From positions 30,675,118 through 30,739,117 of the forward strand of contig OX442314.1 in the NCBI GenBank assembly GCA_949358305.1: DNA of 64,000 nt, written 5' to 3'. How positions within the stretch are numbered: position 1 is the stretch's first letter; each line of letters starts with the position of its first letter. Shown piece after piece: positions 33,660 through 43,754 of this stretch. The stretch is from Strigamia acuminata (lineage: Eukaryota; Arthropoda; Chilopoda; Geophilomorpha; Linotaeniidae). Both the position numbers and the translations under genes were made by a program. The notes under the pieces are model-generated. The model ran no database searches. It was not told the DNA's origin and saw only the letters and a program-made list of their open reading frames with translations.

Positions 33660-33825
33660 CCGGGTTGTTTAGTCGTTTTTCACTTAGTCGATGCCGTTTA
33701 GTCGACGCCATTTAGTCGACGCCGTTTAGTCGACCAGGTCACTTAGTCAACGAGTAGTGTCGACTAGGTGACCTGGTCGAAACGGCGTCGACTAAACGGC
33801 GTCGACTAAGTGGAAAAGTTGTGCC
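33660..33825. repeat. Hairpin repeat of TTTAGTCGAC units
   Basis: Several copies of GCCGTTTAGTCGAC are followed by their inverted series (GGCGTCGACTAAAC), folding back around about 33,755. A related block with the same GTCGACTAGGTGACCTGGTC core lies at 34,805-34,985, on the far side of the minisatellite and hAT element. The two may be ends of one interrupted element. Confidence 0.7.
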
Positions 33826-33939
33826 ACACAAGAAGTCTAAAACTAGCATGTGGTAGCCAGGCTTGGCTATGGGAAGGTTAAGTATACGTTACTTAAACAG
33901 TTCAGTGGCTGGCACAATGAGTTAGAATGAAATAACATC

Positions 33940-34770
33940 TAGGTACCCTGAGAAATCTAGGTACCATGAAAAATCTAGGTCAGTGTTAGGCAAGGTACAG
34001 TACCGGTACCGGCGGTACCAGTACCGCCTGTACCGCGGTACTTTTGTTCAAGCTGAGTACCGGTACCGCGGTACTTTTCGCAGTCTCGGTAGTATCGGAT
34101 ACTTGTACCGCGGTACTTTCGGCGCCCTGCGGTACTCTCGCGGTACTCGGGAAAACGCGAGAAAACACGAGATTCATGTGTTTTCTCCCATTTTCCACGT
34201 TAAAGTTGTCTAAAATCGTAACGTCGTTGTGATGTTACGATTCGAACTGGCACAAGGTAAAACGCCCGCCCTGCCCGAAAGCCCGCCCGCCCGCCCGTTA
34301 ATTTGTTCGGTGTTTGGGTGGCAGACTGGTGGCAAAATCACATTAAAAGTTTATTATTAATAAGCTTTTAATGCGATTTTAATGGTTATTGATGTTGAAA
34401 CTCACTTTGAATGAGTGTAAACATCAACTTTTAAAAAAAAAAGTGGAAAACTGGAGAAAACACTAGAATCTCGTGTTTTCTCGCGTTTTCCCAGGTACCG
34501 CGAGAGTACCGCAAAATCCCGGTACCGGTACTGTACCGGGACCGCGATACTTTTTGCGGAAGCTGCATGTACCGCGTACCGGGACCGCGGTACTCGTTGG
34601 GGGTACCATGCCCAACACTGATCTAGGTACCCTGAGAAATCTAGGTACCCTGAGAAATCTAGGTACCCTGAGAAATCTAGGTACCCTGAGAAATCTAGGT
34701 ACCCTGAGAAATCTAGGTATCCTGAGAAATCTAGGTACCCTGAGAAATCTAGGTACCCTGAGAAATCTAG
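33940..34770. repeat. 18-bp minisatellite split by a hAT element
   Basis: Unit CTAGGTACCCTGAGAAAT is found in about two copies before 33,980 and about eight after 34,621. Confidence 0.85.
33981..34620. mobile_element. Non-autonomous hAT element, 640 bp
   Basis: Termini CAGTGTTAGGCAAGGTAC and GTACCATGCCCAACACTG are flanked by a perfect 8-bp target duplication ATCTAGGT (33973-33980, 34621-34628). Subterminal GGTACCGCGGTAC motifs are clustered at both ends, as hAT transposases need. No transposase is encoded. Confidence 0.88.
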
Positions 34771-34804
34771 GGGCCTTATAAATTTGGAAATATTAGAAAA
34801 AGTG

Positions 34805-34985
34805 TAGTCGACGAGTAGTGTCGACTAGGTGACCTGGTCGACTCGACGTACCCTATAAGTAGGTTGACTAGACGACCAAAAATAAAACCGTCGACAAAAC
34901 GTTTGTCGACTAAACGTTTTGTCGACAAAATAAACGTTTATTCGCTGTCGTCGACTAGACGACAGTCGACTAAACGATCTGACCC
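34805..34985. repeat. Second hairpin block of GTCGAC/TTTAGTCGAC units
   Basis: It contains GTCGACTAGGTGACCTGGTC and several ACGTTT...GTCGAC inversions. See 33,660-33,825. Confidence 0.6.
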
Positions 34986-35001
34986 GAAATCATTTCCCCT
35001 A

Positions 35002-35837
35002 TACTCGAGTTGTACATAAAAAGGCCCCTCACAATGTGTGCTCCCATTGGTCAAGCCAGTTTACTAGTGTAGTGATCCACAAAAGTAGACCTAAACACAT
35101 CAATTACAATGTCTGTACATTGTCAAGGCTAAACAAAGATGTCTGCCCACAAGTTGAAGCAAGATCTGTTGCCTTTCAGACCCAAATTTTGGAAACCAGG
35201 CGAGTTAAAAAAAATAATAAATAAAAATAATAAAAATAATAAATAATAATATAATAATAATAATAATAAATAATAAAAATAATAAATAATTAAAAAGTTG
35301 TTTACGTTCCAGACTGAAGTAACCAATAAATAATTAAAAAATTTATTTTTTTCCAGACGATGTAAGCAATAAACACAACAAACATGAGTTTGACATTTTT
35401 TCATGTGTGAAACTTAATTTTAATGATGGAAATAACATTTTTTATTAATTAAAATCAAAATAACATAAACTAAATTAGTCAAAACAATCACAACAATAAA
35501 TAAAAATCAAAACTACTTCTCCTATACTCAAAACCACCACAACGTTGACCTATTCCAGCCGGTTTACACCTAACTGTGTACTGTGTTCTACTACATGGAA
35601 AAGTAGTTCTTTGCCTTTGACAATGTTGGTAATCGATCACAATGTCTGGAGTTCTTTACAAATATAGTGTTATGAGCTACTTTTTGGTGCCACTACACCA
35701 GTGATACGGCTCGACAATAGGTCAACGTTGTGGTGGTTTTGAGTATAGTAGTAGTATACAGTCTGGAATTAGTAATAAACTGGCTCGACCAATGGGAGCA
35801 CACATTGTGAGGGGCTTTTTTGAGTGCAACTCGAGTA
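35002..35837. mobile_element. TA-inserted MITE, 836 bp
   Basis: Arms beginning TACTCGAGTTG and containing CCCCTCACAATGTGTGCTCC are inverted at the two ends. TA flanks are at 35000-35001 and 35838-35839. Related DNA at about 32,460 shows the site without the insertion. A/T trinucleotide runs fill 35,205-35,300. Confidence 0.72.
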
Positions 35838-36390
35838 TAGACAACCTTGGCCGCTGACGAGTGAGTAGAAATCCTATAAGGCATCTCAACGGTGATATAT
35901 TTGTTAAGATTAATTATTTTAGCAAGTAAAAACCTGGATCGCCCCACTTAAAACAACAGTCCAAAACATTACAAAACGTTTTGAAACAAGTGCCATAACA
36001 TAGTTAATGTGAAACCAAAAATTGGAGGGCCAAGAATGACAACCAAACATGATGACAGTTCCTTATACGCAAATTAATAAAACAAAATCGACGTGATAGC
36101 ACAAGAGAAATTGCAGCTAAGTGGAGTGAAGTTGTTGGTAATCATGTATCCACTGTCGTAGAAGAATACACGAGTTGGGGTATGGATTTTACAAGGTATG
36201 GGTAAAGATTAAAGCAAGGAGAGAATTAATGCAGGTTAAAGGTGAAATGATCCGTGGATTTGACTTATGTGCAGGAAAAATGAACGGATGTTTAACCGAG
36301 CGAGGTCAAAGGAAAAATGATCTTCTCTTTCCGATAGCTGTTTGTATGGATTTATCTTGGTGAACGTTTCTGACAAGGGGAGCACGTGAA
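35838..36390 (+). mobile_element. Tc1-like transposase relic
   Basis: Around 36,000-36,230 the sequence encodes broken pieces of a helix-turn-helix domain (GGPRITSKHDDSSL in one frame, then GYGFYKVWVKIKARRELM in another). A matching relic in reverse orientation is at 54,690-55,094. Not functional. Confidence 0.6.
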
Positions 36391-37012
36391 TCAATGATTT
36401 TACCCAAACAGAAATAAAGGAATAATACAGTCGTTTTAATTGTTCTTAAGTTACAAGATGAATACGCGAAAAATTATAATGTATGCTTACCACGAATATC
36501 TTACATAAAACTACGAAATTTAGCCAAAATTAGCCACAGTGATAATGTTTCTGTGCAAATATTTTCTCGGCTAATCTTTGTTTTTATGTTATGTGTTAAA
36601 CTTGAAGTAAATAAAAAGATATTCAAAGTTTACCAATCAATTTCTAAAGTCCTTGACTACAAGTGGATGTAACAGTTGAAAATTGCGTTGAAGTCCAAAA
36701 TGGCGTTGGAGTATAAAGGAGCACGACCACACAGTTTTAGTTGAAAAAGTACACTGAGTTTTTTCTATTCATAAAAGGAAAAGGAAATGCAAATGACACG
36801 GTTCACAGAACCAATCACAAGCATCCGTAAGATAGGGGAATGACGTGTTCAGGTGGAGGAATGCAAACGGATTAAAAAGGATTAACAATTTGAGATTCCA
36901 ATAAAAATGAACAGGTCAGAACATACAAATGAAAATAAAAGACATATTATGACAAATTAGCAAAATCACAAATTCAATATCAAATTCTCGAACAAAAAAT
37001 GGAAATACAAAG

Positions 37013-37485
37013 TTTGAAATGCAAGGTGAATACTTGCGGATAGTTCATTAATTTCCTGGTTAACAATACTAAATTTCAAATTAATGTATGAAAATGAGAA
37101 ATAAAGAAGCACGACTTGTTGGTTCAAAAACTTCTTCAAGACTAATTTTATTCTATTCAGAACAGTGGTAATTAAAAATACAAAGAAACAAATGACAAAT
37201 ACTCCATGCTACAGGGTGAAGCACACGGAGAAAATATGACGAGTTCCAAAGGGGAACGCCAGATAATTGCTAACACATAGAAAGACGAGTTGATTCTCAG
37301 AAAAAGATAAAAAGGTCAAGTTGAAAAATAGCCACTTCAAATTAAATAAAATACAACTTTAAAAGAATTAAATAAAACACAGTCAAATTCAATGATATAT
37401 CAAATATCGGACTATTTCAAACAATGAACAAATAATGAATAAATTTTAATAATAATACACGTGTAAAAGCGTGTCGGTTTTCACA
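37013..37485 (-). repeat. BEL 3' LTR
   Basis: 473 bp, starting TGTGAAAACCGACACGC in element orientation. The stop codon of pol overlaps its first bases. Confidence 0.9.
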
Positions 37486-40400
37486 CTGCCGGCGGCACGG
37501 GACCGGAATGAATCTCCATTTTTATTAAGCGTTGCACAGGTCGCCTAAATTTATTGCCGTTAGGCATTAACAATTCGCATGAGCGCGTCACACCGTCTTT
37601 GCCGGGATGAATACTGGTAACACGTGCCATTTTCCAGTTAACTCTTGATTTTAGTAAATCCTCCACTAACACTACATCTCCCGTTTGAAGTTGACAAGTA
37701 TTTGGTTTTCCCACTTGTCTCTTTAAGTCGACCAAATACTCACGAGACCATCGTCGCCAAAAGTCCATCAAGATGCTTTGGCGTCTCTTCCATTGGTGGA
37801 TGAATGACTGCTGAGTCGGTTCGTTCAAGGTAGCGTCTTCAGCAGATGGCAAACTTGTCAGGTTGGTCCCCGTCAAAAAATGGGCCGGTGTGAGCGCTTC
37901 GGGTTCATTTGGCGCGTCATAGATGTAGGTAATAGGTCTTTTGTTGATGATGGCCTCTACCTGGGTGAGCAAAGTTTCAAGTTGGAAGAAGTTGAGAGAG
38001 GCTGATCCTATCGTTTTTTTTAAACAAGATTTGACAGTTTGAATCATCCTCTCCCAAAATCCTCCCCACCAAGGAGCATTTTCCACGATGAATTTCCACT
38101 CAATCCCTTTTTGGGTTAAGAAATTGCGCACGGAATCGTCTTTTGTATTTTGCAGCAGAGCGCACAGTTCACGGTTTGTACGATGGAACGTCGTCCCGTT
38201 GTCACTGTAGATGGTCCTAGGCATCCCTCGTCGGCTGATGAAGCGTTCCAGCACGCCTACGAAATCTGAGGTGGTAAGTGACGGAATCAGTTCCAAGTGT
38301 ACTGCTCGGACATTGGCGCAAGTGAAGAGGGCGATGTATGCTTTGGTCTTCCTTCCACGTACGATGATTGGGCCTGCGAAATCGACTCCAGTGATGGCGA
38401 ATGGGCTGCACTGTGATACTCGATCAAAAGGTAGTTGTCCGGGCACTTCTCTCATCAATCGTCCATTTATTCTCTTGCAAGTCACACACTTGTTTAGAAT
38501 CGTTTTCAAAGTTCTCCTTGCGGCCGGCGTCCAGTAATTCTGACGAAAATATGCCAAGGTAGCTGTCAAACCGCAATGGAAAACCTGAGAATGTGAAAAC
38601 GATAAAATCAATTTAGTGAGTGCATGATCGGACGGGAGAAGCACGGGGGAGTTTGCAGTGATGGCATCTTTGGAGTTCTTGAGTCGAGTGTCCAATTTGA
38701 GCACGCCAGAAACGTCCAAAAAAACTTTTAAGTTTTGTAGTTTTGAATCGGTCAACGGCTTTCCGTTTTGTAATCGTGTCATCTCGGCTCCGTAACACTC
38801 TCGCTGTGCAGCCCGGATCAGTGTCATCTCGGCTCGCTTGAGTTCGGTGACGGTTAGTGGTCCTTGGATTTTTTCTGAGGTGTCAGCAGCTCGTGTATTG
38901 GCTGCGAATCTCAGCATCCAAGCTGTAACGCGTCGTATCCGAGCGAACGAGCTAAATTTGGAGAAAATGAAATCGGTATTAATGATTTGGAGGGATTCGA
39001 TGTGAATTTTCATGTCGTCCTCATCCGAATCGTCTGTTATTTCCGTCTGTGAATTTGGCCAATCGTCACGTGAGCCTCGTATCCAGTCTGGTCCGTTCCA
39101 CCACAGCTTGTCAGTTAGCAACTCGTCGACTGTCAAACCACGTGTTAGGCGGTCCGCGGGATTGTCGACGCCCGGAACATGTCTCCAGTTGTCGATTTTT
39201 GATTTCTCGCGGATCTCCAGCACCCTATTTTGAATGAAAGTCGGTGGTCTTTTGGCTGTGTTGCGGATCCAGTGGAGGCAGATTTGCGAGTCGGTCCAAT
39301 AATGTACTTCACGGCAACTCGTCACTTGTTTAATTTGGTCGGCCATGCGGACTGCAACCAAGGCTCCCATCAGTTCCAATTTTGGTAATGTCAATGCTTT
39401 GACTGGCGCCACCCTACATTTAGAAAAAATAAAGAATGATTCAATTAAATCTTCCGTGGTGTCTTGTATGTAGGCGACGGCGCCGTATGCCTTGGGACTC
39501 GCATCTGAGAAAATATGGATCTCGCAGTTCATTTCATTCTTCACCCCGAGCCATCTTGGAATGTTGAATTTGCTCAAATTTGGAATTTGTTCTGCCCATT
39601 TAAGCCAGTTGAGTCTAAGAGCTTCATCCAATTTTTCATCCCATTCTAATTTTCTCAGCCAAAGTGATTGGAAAAATATTCTCGCGGTGACGACGAATGG
39701 GGTTACGAATCCGAGTGGGTCGAATATTTGGGCGGTAATTTGGACGACTTCTCTCTTCGTCGCTGTTTTGTTGTTCACGCTTGATATATTTTCCATTTGT
39801 AAACTCAGCGTGTCTGAAGTTGGGTTCCATTTCAGTCCTAGCACTTTTGATTCTTCATCTGACGTTACTTCTGCGTTTGTAGGGTCGTCCTTTCTGAATA
39901 TCTCGCGCAATTCGGGAGAATTAGACTGCCATTTTACCAGTTGCATGCCGGCGGATGAGAGCATTTCGCGGGATTGATCGTATGTCTTCATTGCCTGTTC
40001 AATGTCGTCCACCGACGTGAGCAGGTCGTCCACGTACAAAAATCGACTGAGTAATTCGTATGTGGTGGGATATTTGTCTTTGTAGATTTTGATGTGACGT
40101 TTTATGGTCGCGTTCAATAGGAAGGGGCTGGGCGCAGCGCCGAAAAGAACACGTGTTTGACGTAGTATTCGAATTTTGGCTCGTCCCGTCCCGTCCCAGT
40201 CTGCACAGATCCAAAAAAACCGTGTCACGTCTCGATCTTTGACTTCAATCTCGATCATGTGGAATGCTTTGCGAATATCCGATGCTTCAGCGATTTTTCG
40301 TAGTCTGAATTTTGTTAAAACGACAATTAGGGACGGCAAAAAGTTTATACCTTTAGATAGGCAGTCGTTCAGCGATAGCTGTCCCTTTCGATGGGCTGAC

Positions 40401-42115
40401 GCGTCGAACACGATCCTCAGTTTTGTTGTAACTCGCTCTTCTTTTATTATTGGCCTGTGTGGCATGTAATAAATCGGGTTGGACGTGTCTCCGGTCACTT
40501 CTTCAACGATGCCTTGTTCCAATTGTTCCTCGATGACCTTTTTATATTCTAAATACAAGTTAGGCTGTCGTCGAAATTTTCTAAGCAAATTCATGAAACG
40601 CTGCTCTGCAATGGTAAAATTATCTTCCAGCTCGTTGCTGTCGACGATCCACGGCAGTGCAACCGAGTAGTTGGTTCCAGTCCATCGTATTGATTCGTTG
40701 AATTTGCGCAGAACTTCGACTTCATCCGTGTCTTCCACCGACTCATGCTGGATTCCAATGGCCTCCAATTCCCAGAGTTTCTTCATAATGTCATCTGTGG
40801 ATTGTACAAGGGTGATTTTATTTGTTTTCACCGTTGTTGCAAGGATGTGTGTGCCATTGGTTGTTTGTCCATGCAGTGTCCACCCAAAGTTTGTGTTGAC
40901 CGCTATTAAGTTGTCTTCGATGAATTCGGTCTTCTTCGTCGTAATTTTCCAGTAGTTATCGACTCCAATTAACAAATCCACCTCGTCGGAATGCAGTGCT
41001 ACCTGTCTGCACGTTACTTGGACTCCTTTTTGCTCTAATTTTTTGTTCAGGTATTCATTCGGGACTTCGCAGGGTGTTGACGTTACGTGTGGGATTTCTA
41101 CGGCTTCGATCTTGATACGAGGCGTCTTGGCGTGTGTCGGAGTGAGAGTCAATTCCACTTTGTTGTGGACTCCAGTCGTCGGTTCACGTCCAAACACGGA
41201 TAACGTCATTTGCTCAGTTCCTATAATTTTTAGATTCAATTTTCGCGATAATTCAGCTCTTATGAATGTCCGTTGTGCCCCGCCATCGACGTAGCACACG
41301 GCTGGTTTTGTCATTTTTTCACCAATCACGTTTACCATCGTGACCATCAAGAATTCGTATTTTCGATTGTTTTTACTCACGACGGCTGAGGCGTGTACTT
41401 TTGACGCATTGTTGTCGATCGGGTTGACTCGTGGTTGATCGCAGATTTGAGTGTGGTGTAATCCATCGCATCGGAAGCATTTCATGGTGGTACGGCAGTC
41501 TTCAGTTTTATGAGGTGTTCTGCCTAAACATCTCATGCAGGTTCCTTGAGATTGGATTTTCTTCCTTCGCTCTTCCACCGTGAGTGGGCACGTTTTTCTG
41601 CTGTGTTCATTAGAAGAGCAAAATTGGCATTTATTCATTACCACTGAGAGTGAGTTGACGGAACTCTCCTTGGCTCCTCCTCTGCGTCGATGTGACTTTC
41701 CCTTCGAATCTCCACTTCCTTTGGCCGGGTCAGTTGGCGTGGGTGTTTTGATCGCTTTTTGTTGGTTTATCATCATTTCGTATCGATTCTCCTTTAATAA
41801 AAATTCTCGTACCCACGACATTAATCTGATTACCGATCGTTCGCCCTCGCAGTCGTCATCATATTTGCGCATCACGGTTCTCGGAATGGCTGCGGCCAGG
41901 ACGGGGAACAGCATGCGTTGGATTTCTACGAGCGGAACTTGGATATTCGACAAGTTTTCCACGTTTATTTCCATGTGTCGGTGCAGCTTTTGTAGTCCAA
42001 CAATGTCTCGTTCACTGCTAATGATTGGCAAATTTAATAAGTTAGACAAAAACCTGTTTTCCAACACTGCCCGATCACAGTATTTTTTCGTCAGTCGATT
42101 CACAGCCACAGGCAT
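37481..42115 (-). CDS. BEL/Pao Pol polyprotein, 1,544 residues
   Basis: Domains in order: the end of a gag-type DUF1759 domain (to about residue 110); three zinc knuckles (about 163-176, 193-207, 213-225); an aspartic protease motif VDGGAQRTF (about 276-284); reverse transcriptase with YVDD; the Pao-type peptidase region; RNase H with FSDASPKAYG and TDSQICLHW; an integrase with an H2C2 zinc region, DFAG, YSDNG and the distal Glu in WWGGFWERM; and a C-terminal DUF5641-like region. No internal stop occurs. The stop is inside the 3' LTR. It overlaps gag by 16 nt in the -1 frame. Its first ATG is preceded immediately by an in-frame TAA, so entry must occur inside the overlap, by slippage or reinitiation. 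Otherwise the copy is frameshifted. Confidence 0.9.
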   Translation of the reverse strand: MPVAVNRLTKKYCDRAVLENRFLSNLLNLPIISSERDIVGLQKLHRHMEINVENLSNIQVPLVEIQRMLFPVLAAAIPRTVMRKYDDDCEGERSVIRLMSWVREFLLKENRYEMMINQQKAIKTPTPTDPAKGSGDSKGKSHRRRGGAKESSVNSLSVVMNKCQFCSSNEHSRKTCPLTVEERRKKIQSQGTCMRCLGRTPHKTEDCRTTMKCFRCDGLHHTQICDQPRVNPIDNNASKVHASAVVSKNNRKYEFLMVTMVNVIGEKMTKPAVCYVDGGAQRTFIRAELSRKLNLKIIGTEQMTLSVFGREPTTGVHNKVELTLTPTHAKTPRIKIEAVEIPHVTSTPCEVPNEYLNKKLEQKGVQVTCRQVALHSDEVDLLIGVDNYWKITTKKTEFIEDNLIAVNTNFGWTLHGQTTNGTHILATTVKTNKITLVQSTDDIMKKLWELEAIGIQHESVEDTDEVEVLRKFNESIRWTGTNYSVALPWIVDSNELEDNFTIAEQRFMNLLRKFRRQPNLYLEYKKVIEEQLEQGIVEEVTGDTSNPIYYMPHRPIIKEERVTTKLRIVFDASAHRKGQLSLNDCLSKGINFLPSLIVVLTKFRLRKIAEASDIRKAFHMIEIEVKDRDVTRFFWICADWDGTGRAKIRILRQTRVLFGAAPSPFLLNATIKRHIKIYKDKYPTTYELLSRFLYVDDLLTSVDDIEQAMKTYDQSREMLSSAGMQLVKWQSNSPELREIFRKDDPTNAEVTSDEESKVLGLKWNPTSDTLSLQMENISSVNNKTATKREVVQITAQIFDPLGFVTPFVVTARIFFQSLWLRKLEWDEKLDEALRLNWLKWAEQIPNLSKFNIPRWLGVKNEMNCEIHIFSDASPKAYGAVAYIQDTTEDLIESFFIFSKCRVAPVKALTLPKLELMGALVAVRMADQIKQVTSCREVHYWTDSQICLHWIRNTAKRPPTFIQNRVLEIREKSKIDNWRHVPGVDNPADRLTRGLTVDELLTDKLWWNGPDWIRGSRDDWPNSQTEITDDSDEDDMKIHIESLQIINTDFIFSKFSSFARIRRVTAWMLRFAANTRAADTSEKIQGPLTVTELKRAEMTLIRAAQRECYGAEMTRLQNGKPLTDSKLQNLKVFLDVSGVLKLDTRLKNSKDAITANSPVLLPSDHALTKLILSFSHSQVFHCGLTATLAYFRQNYWTPAARRTLKTILNKCVTCKRINGRLMREVPGQLPFDRVSQCSPFAITGVDFAGPIIVRGRKTKAYIALFTCANVRAVHLELIPSLTTSDFVGVLERFISRRGMPRTIYSDNGTTFHRTNRELCALLQNTKDDSVRNFLTQKGIEWKFIVENAPWWGGFWERMIQTVKSCLKKTIGSASLNFFQLETLLTQVEAIINKRPITYIYDAPNEPEALTPAHFLTGTNLTSLPSAEDATLNEPTQQSFIHQWKRRQSILMDFWRRWSREYLVDLKRQVGKPNTCQLQTGDVVLVEDLLKSRVNWKMARVTSIHPGKDGVTRSCELLMPNGNKFRRPVQRLIKMEIHSGPVPPAV

Positions 42116-42750
42116 TTACAGGCATTTATTTCGAGTGTTCTAATTTCCTCCATTGCGTCGCCGAGCAGATGAGCACGTAAGTGCAGCAGCTTTTGTTCCT
42201 CGTCGAGCGTCGCGTCGTCCGCGACCTGTACGCAAAAAGTCTTCCAGAAACCCCCCCAGTCCTCGGGTCGTTTCCCGTCGAACCTCGGAATTTCCAGCGG
42301 TTTTCTTCTTACATTTTGGTGGATCACGGGCGGCGGAGTGGCTCGAGCGGTGGCGGTCACAGCGGCGGTCACGGCTGCGACGAGCGCGTCGTGGTCAATC
42401 GGCGTGGGTGCGGGCAGCGGAGCGTCGACTACAGGTGGAACAGGCGAGTAATTTATTCGAATGTACCTGTCTATCGTTGCCTTTGTAGCGGCTGCTCTGT
42501 CTTCTGTCGCATCCATATCGCCCATTGTTTCATCGATCTCGTGTTCCGACTTGGCTTGTTCCAAACAGACTTCAAACGATTTTTGTGCTCTGAGTAATTT
42601 TTGGTTGAGTTGTTGCGACCAAAGGGCGAGTTCGTCCTTCGACAATAGGGCTGCGTTGTTGACTCCCGTGGTGATAGTGGTCATCAGGGCGTTGGCAGCA
42701 GCAATGGCCGTCATGAGCGCTCGCCTCTTTATCTCGTACACGCGTACCAT
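42100..42750 (-). CDS. BEL/Pao Gag N-terminal part, 216 residues
   Basis: It encodes an Ala-rich helical N-terminus, a Pro-rich linker, and the beginning of a DUF1759 domain (LEIPRFDGKRPEDWGGFW). The domain is cut at its end by a stop at 42,100-42,102, and its remainder lies in the pol frame. Right at the junction AAATGCCTGT is present twice in tandem. In most BEL elements this region is one continuous frame, so either this family uses recoding or this copy carries a mutation. Confidence 0.8.
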   Translation of the reverse strand: MVRVYEIKRRALMTAIAAANALMTTITTGVNNAALLSKDELALWSQQLNQKLLRAQKSFEVCLEQAKSEHEIDETMGDMDATEDRAAATKATIDRYIRINYSPVPPVVDAPLPAPTPIDHDALVAAVTAAVTATARATPPPVIHQNVRRKPLEIPRFDGKRPEDWGGFWKTFCVQVADDATLDEEQKLLHLRAHLLGDAMEEIRTLEINACKCLWL

Positions 42751-42793
42751 ATTTGTGATTCAGCGTGTGATGTGGGGAATTACTTAGATGTTT

Positions 42794-42811
42794 TCCCGGG
42801 TTTCGGCACCA
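42794..42811 (-). promoter_or_regulatory. Primer binding site, tRNA-Phe type
   Basis: The plus strand reads TCCCGGGTTTCGGCACCA, which equals the 3' end of animal tRNA-Phe including CCA. It lies 2 nt inside the 5' LTR edge. Confidence 0.8.
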
Positions 42812-42813
42812 AA

Positions 42814-43286
42814 TTTGAAATGCAAGGTGAATACTTGCGGATAGTTCATTAATTTCCTGGTTAACAATACTAAATTTCAAATTAATGTATGAAAATGAGA
42901 AATAAAGAAGCACGACTTGTTGGTTCAAAAACTTCTTCAAGACTAATTTTATTCTATTCAGAACAGTGGTAATTAAAAATACAAAGAAACAAATGACAAA
43001 TACTCCATGCTACAGGGTGAAGCACACGGAGAAAATATGACGAGTTCCAAAGGGGAACGCCAGATAATTGCTAACACATAGAAAGACGAGTTGATTCTCA
43101 GAAAAAGATAAAAAGGTCAAGTTGAAAAATAGCCACTTCAAATTAAATAAAATACAACTTTAAAAGAATTAAATAAAACACAGTCAAATTCAATGATATA
43201 TCAAATATCGGACTATTTCAAACAATGAACAAATAATGAATAAATTTTAATAATAATACACGTGTAAAAGCGTGTCGGTTTTCACA
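42814..43286 (-). repeat. BEL 5' LTR
   Basis: 473 bp, identical by eye to the 3' LTR. Confidence 0.9.
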
Positions 43287-43599
43287 CAAAGTAACAATAT
43301 AAATTCAACAATATTAATACGACTCAAATAACAATTCACACGTAAAATCATCCGATTTTCACATTATGCAAAGCAATTTGCATCCTGCATCTTTATTGTT
43401 TAGTTTATTTAGTGCAAAAACTTCATTTCTTTAATGGTAATTACAAATATATACCTTTTAATGTATTTTTTACAAAAAAGAATTTTAACACCGTGATAAT
43501 ATTTTTGTGAGCACCTTACATCTATACCCTAGTCAAATTAACCGTTTTTATTTTAGGATGTAAAACTACTTGTAGTTTAGCATTCCTACCGCTAAATAA

Positions 43600-43705
43600 T
43601 CCGGATTGTGATCCGGGCTATCGCATTTCAAATGCAATTATCAAATAATTACCAGAAATGCAATACGGAGTCTTAAAGGTTCAGCTATCAATACAAATAC
43701 TCCTC
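43600..43705 (+). promoter_or_regulatory. GRP promoter block of GRP-7
   Basis: CCGGATTGTGATCCGG inverted repeat, GCTATCGCATTTCAAATGCA and AGAAATGCAATACGGAGTCT are present. The TATA-like box is degenerate (AATACAAATA near 43,689). The region 43,369-43,600 upstream is paralogous to the upstream region of GRP-8. Confidence 0.7.
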
Positions 43706-43754
43706 CAGACCCAAACTCAACTCAAACCGAATCGCAACGAGCAAGGCAATCACC

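Larger units (their letters stand above)
37013..43286 (-). mobile_element. Full-length, very young BEL/Pao LTR retrotransposon
   Basis: Two 473-bp LTRs (37013-37485 and 42814-43286) appear identical base for base by eye. They are flanked by the 5-bp target duplication CAAAG (37008-37012, 43287-43291). In element orientation the 5' LTR is the right one. Internal order is primer site, gag, pol. The element is 6,274 bp and has inserted into the older solo LTR described separately. Confidence 0.92.
36594..43363 (-). mobile_element. Older BEL-type solo LTR, split by the younger BEL element
   Basis: The outer parts 36594-37012 and 43292-43363 together form about 490 bp that begin TGTTAAAC and end GATTTTCACA. 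They resemble the inner BEL LTR in places. They are flanked by TTATG (36589-36593, 43364-43368). The paralogous sequence at 55,281-55,300 has a single TTATG and no insertion. Confidence 0.75.

Noticed and set aside
38211-42787. Plus-strand frames of 60-190 codons opposite the BEL element
   Set aside because: Antisense shadows of gag and pol without independent support.
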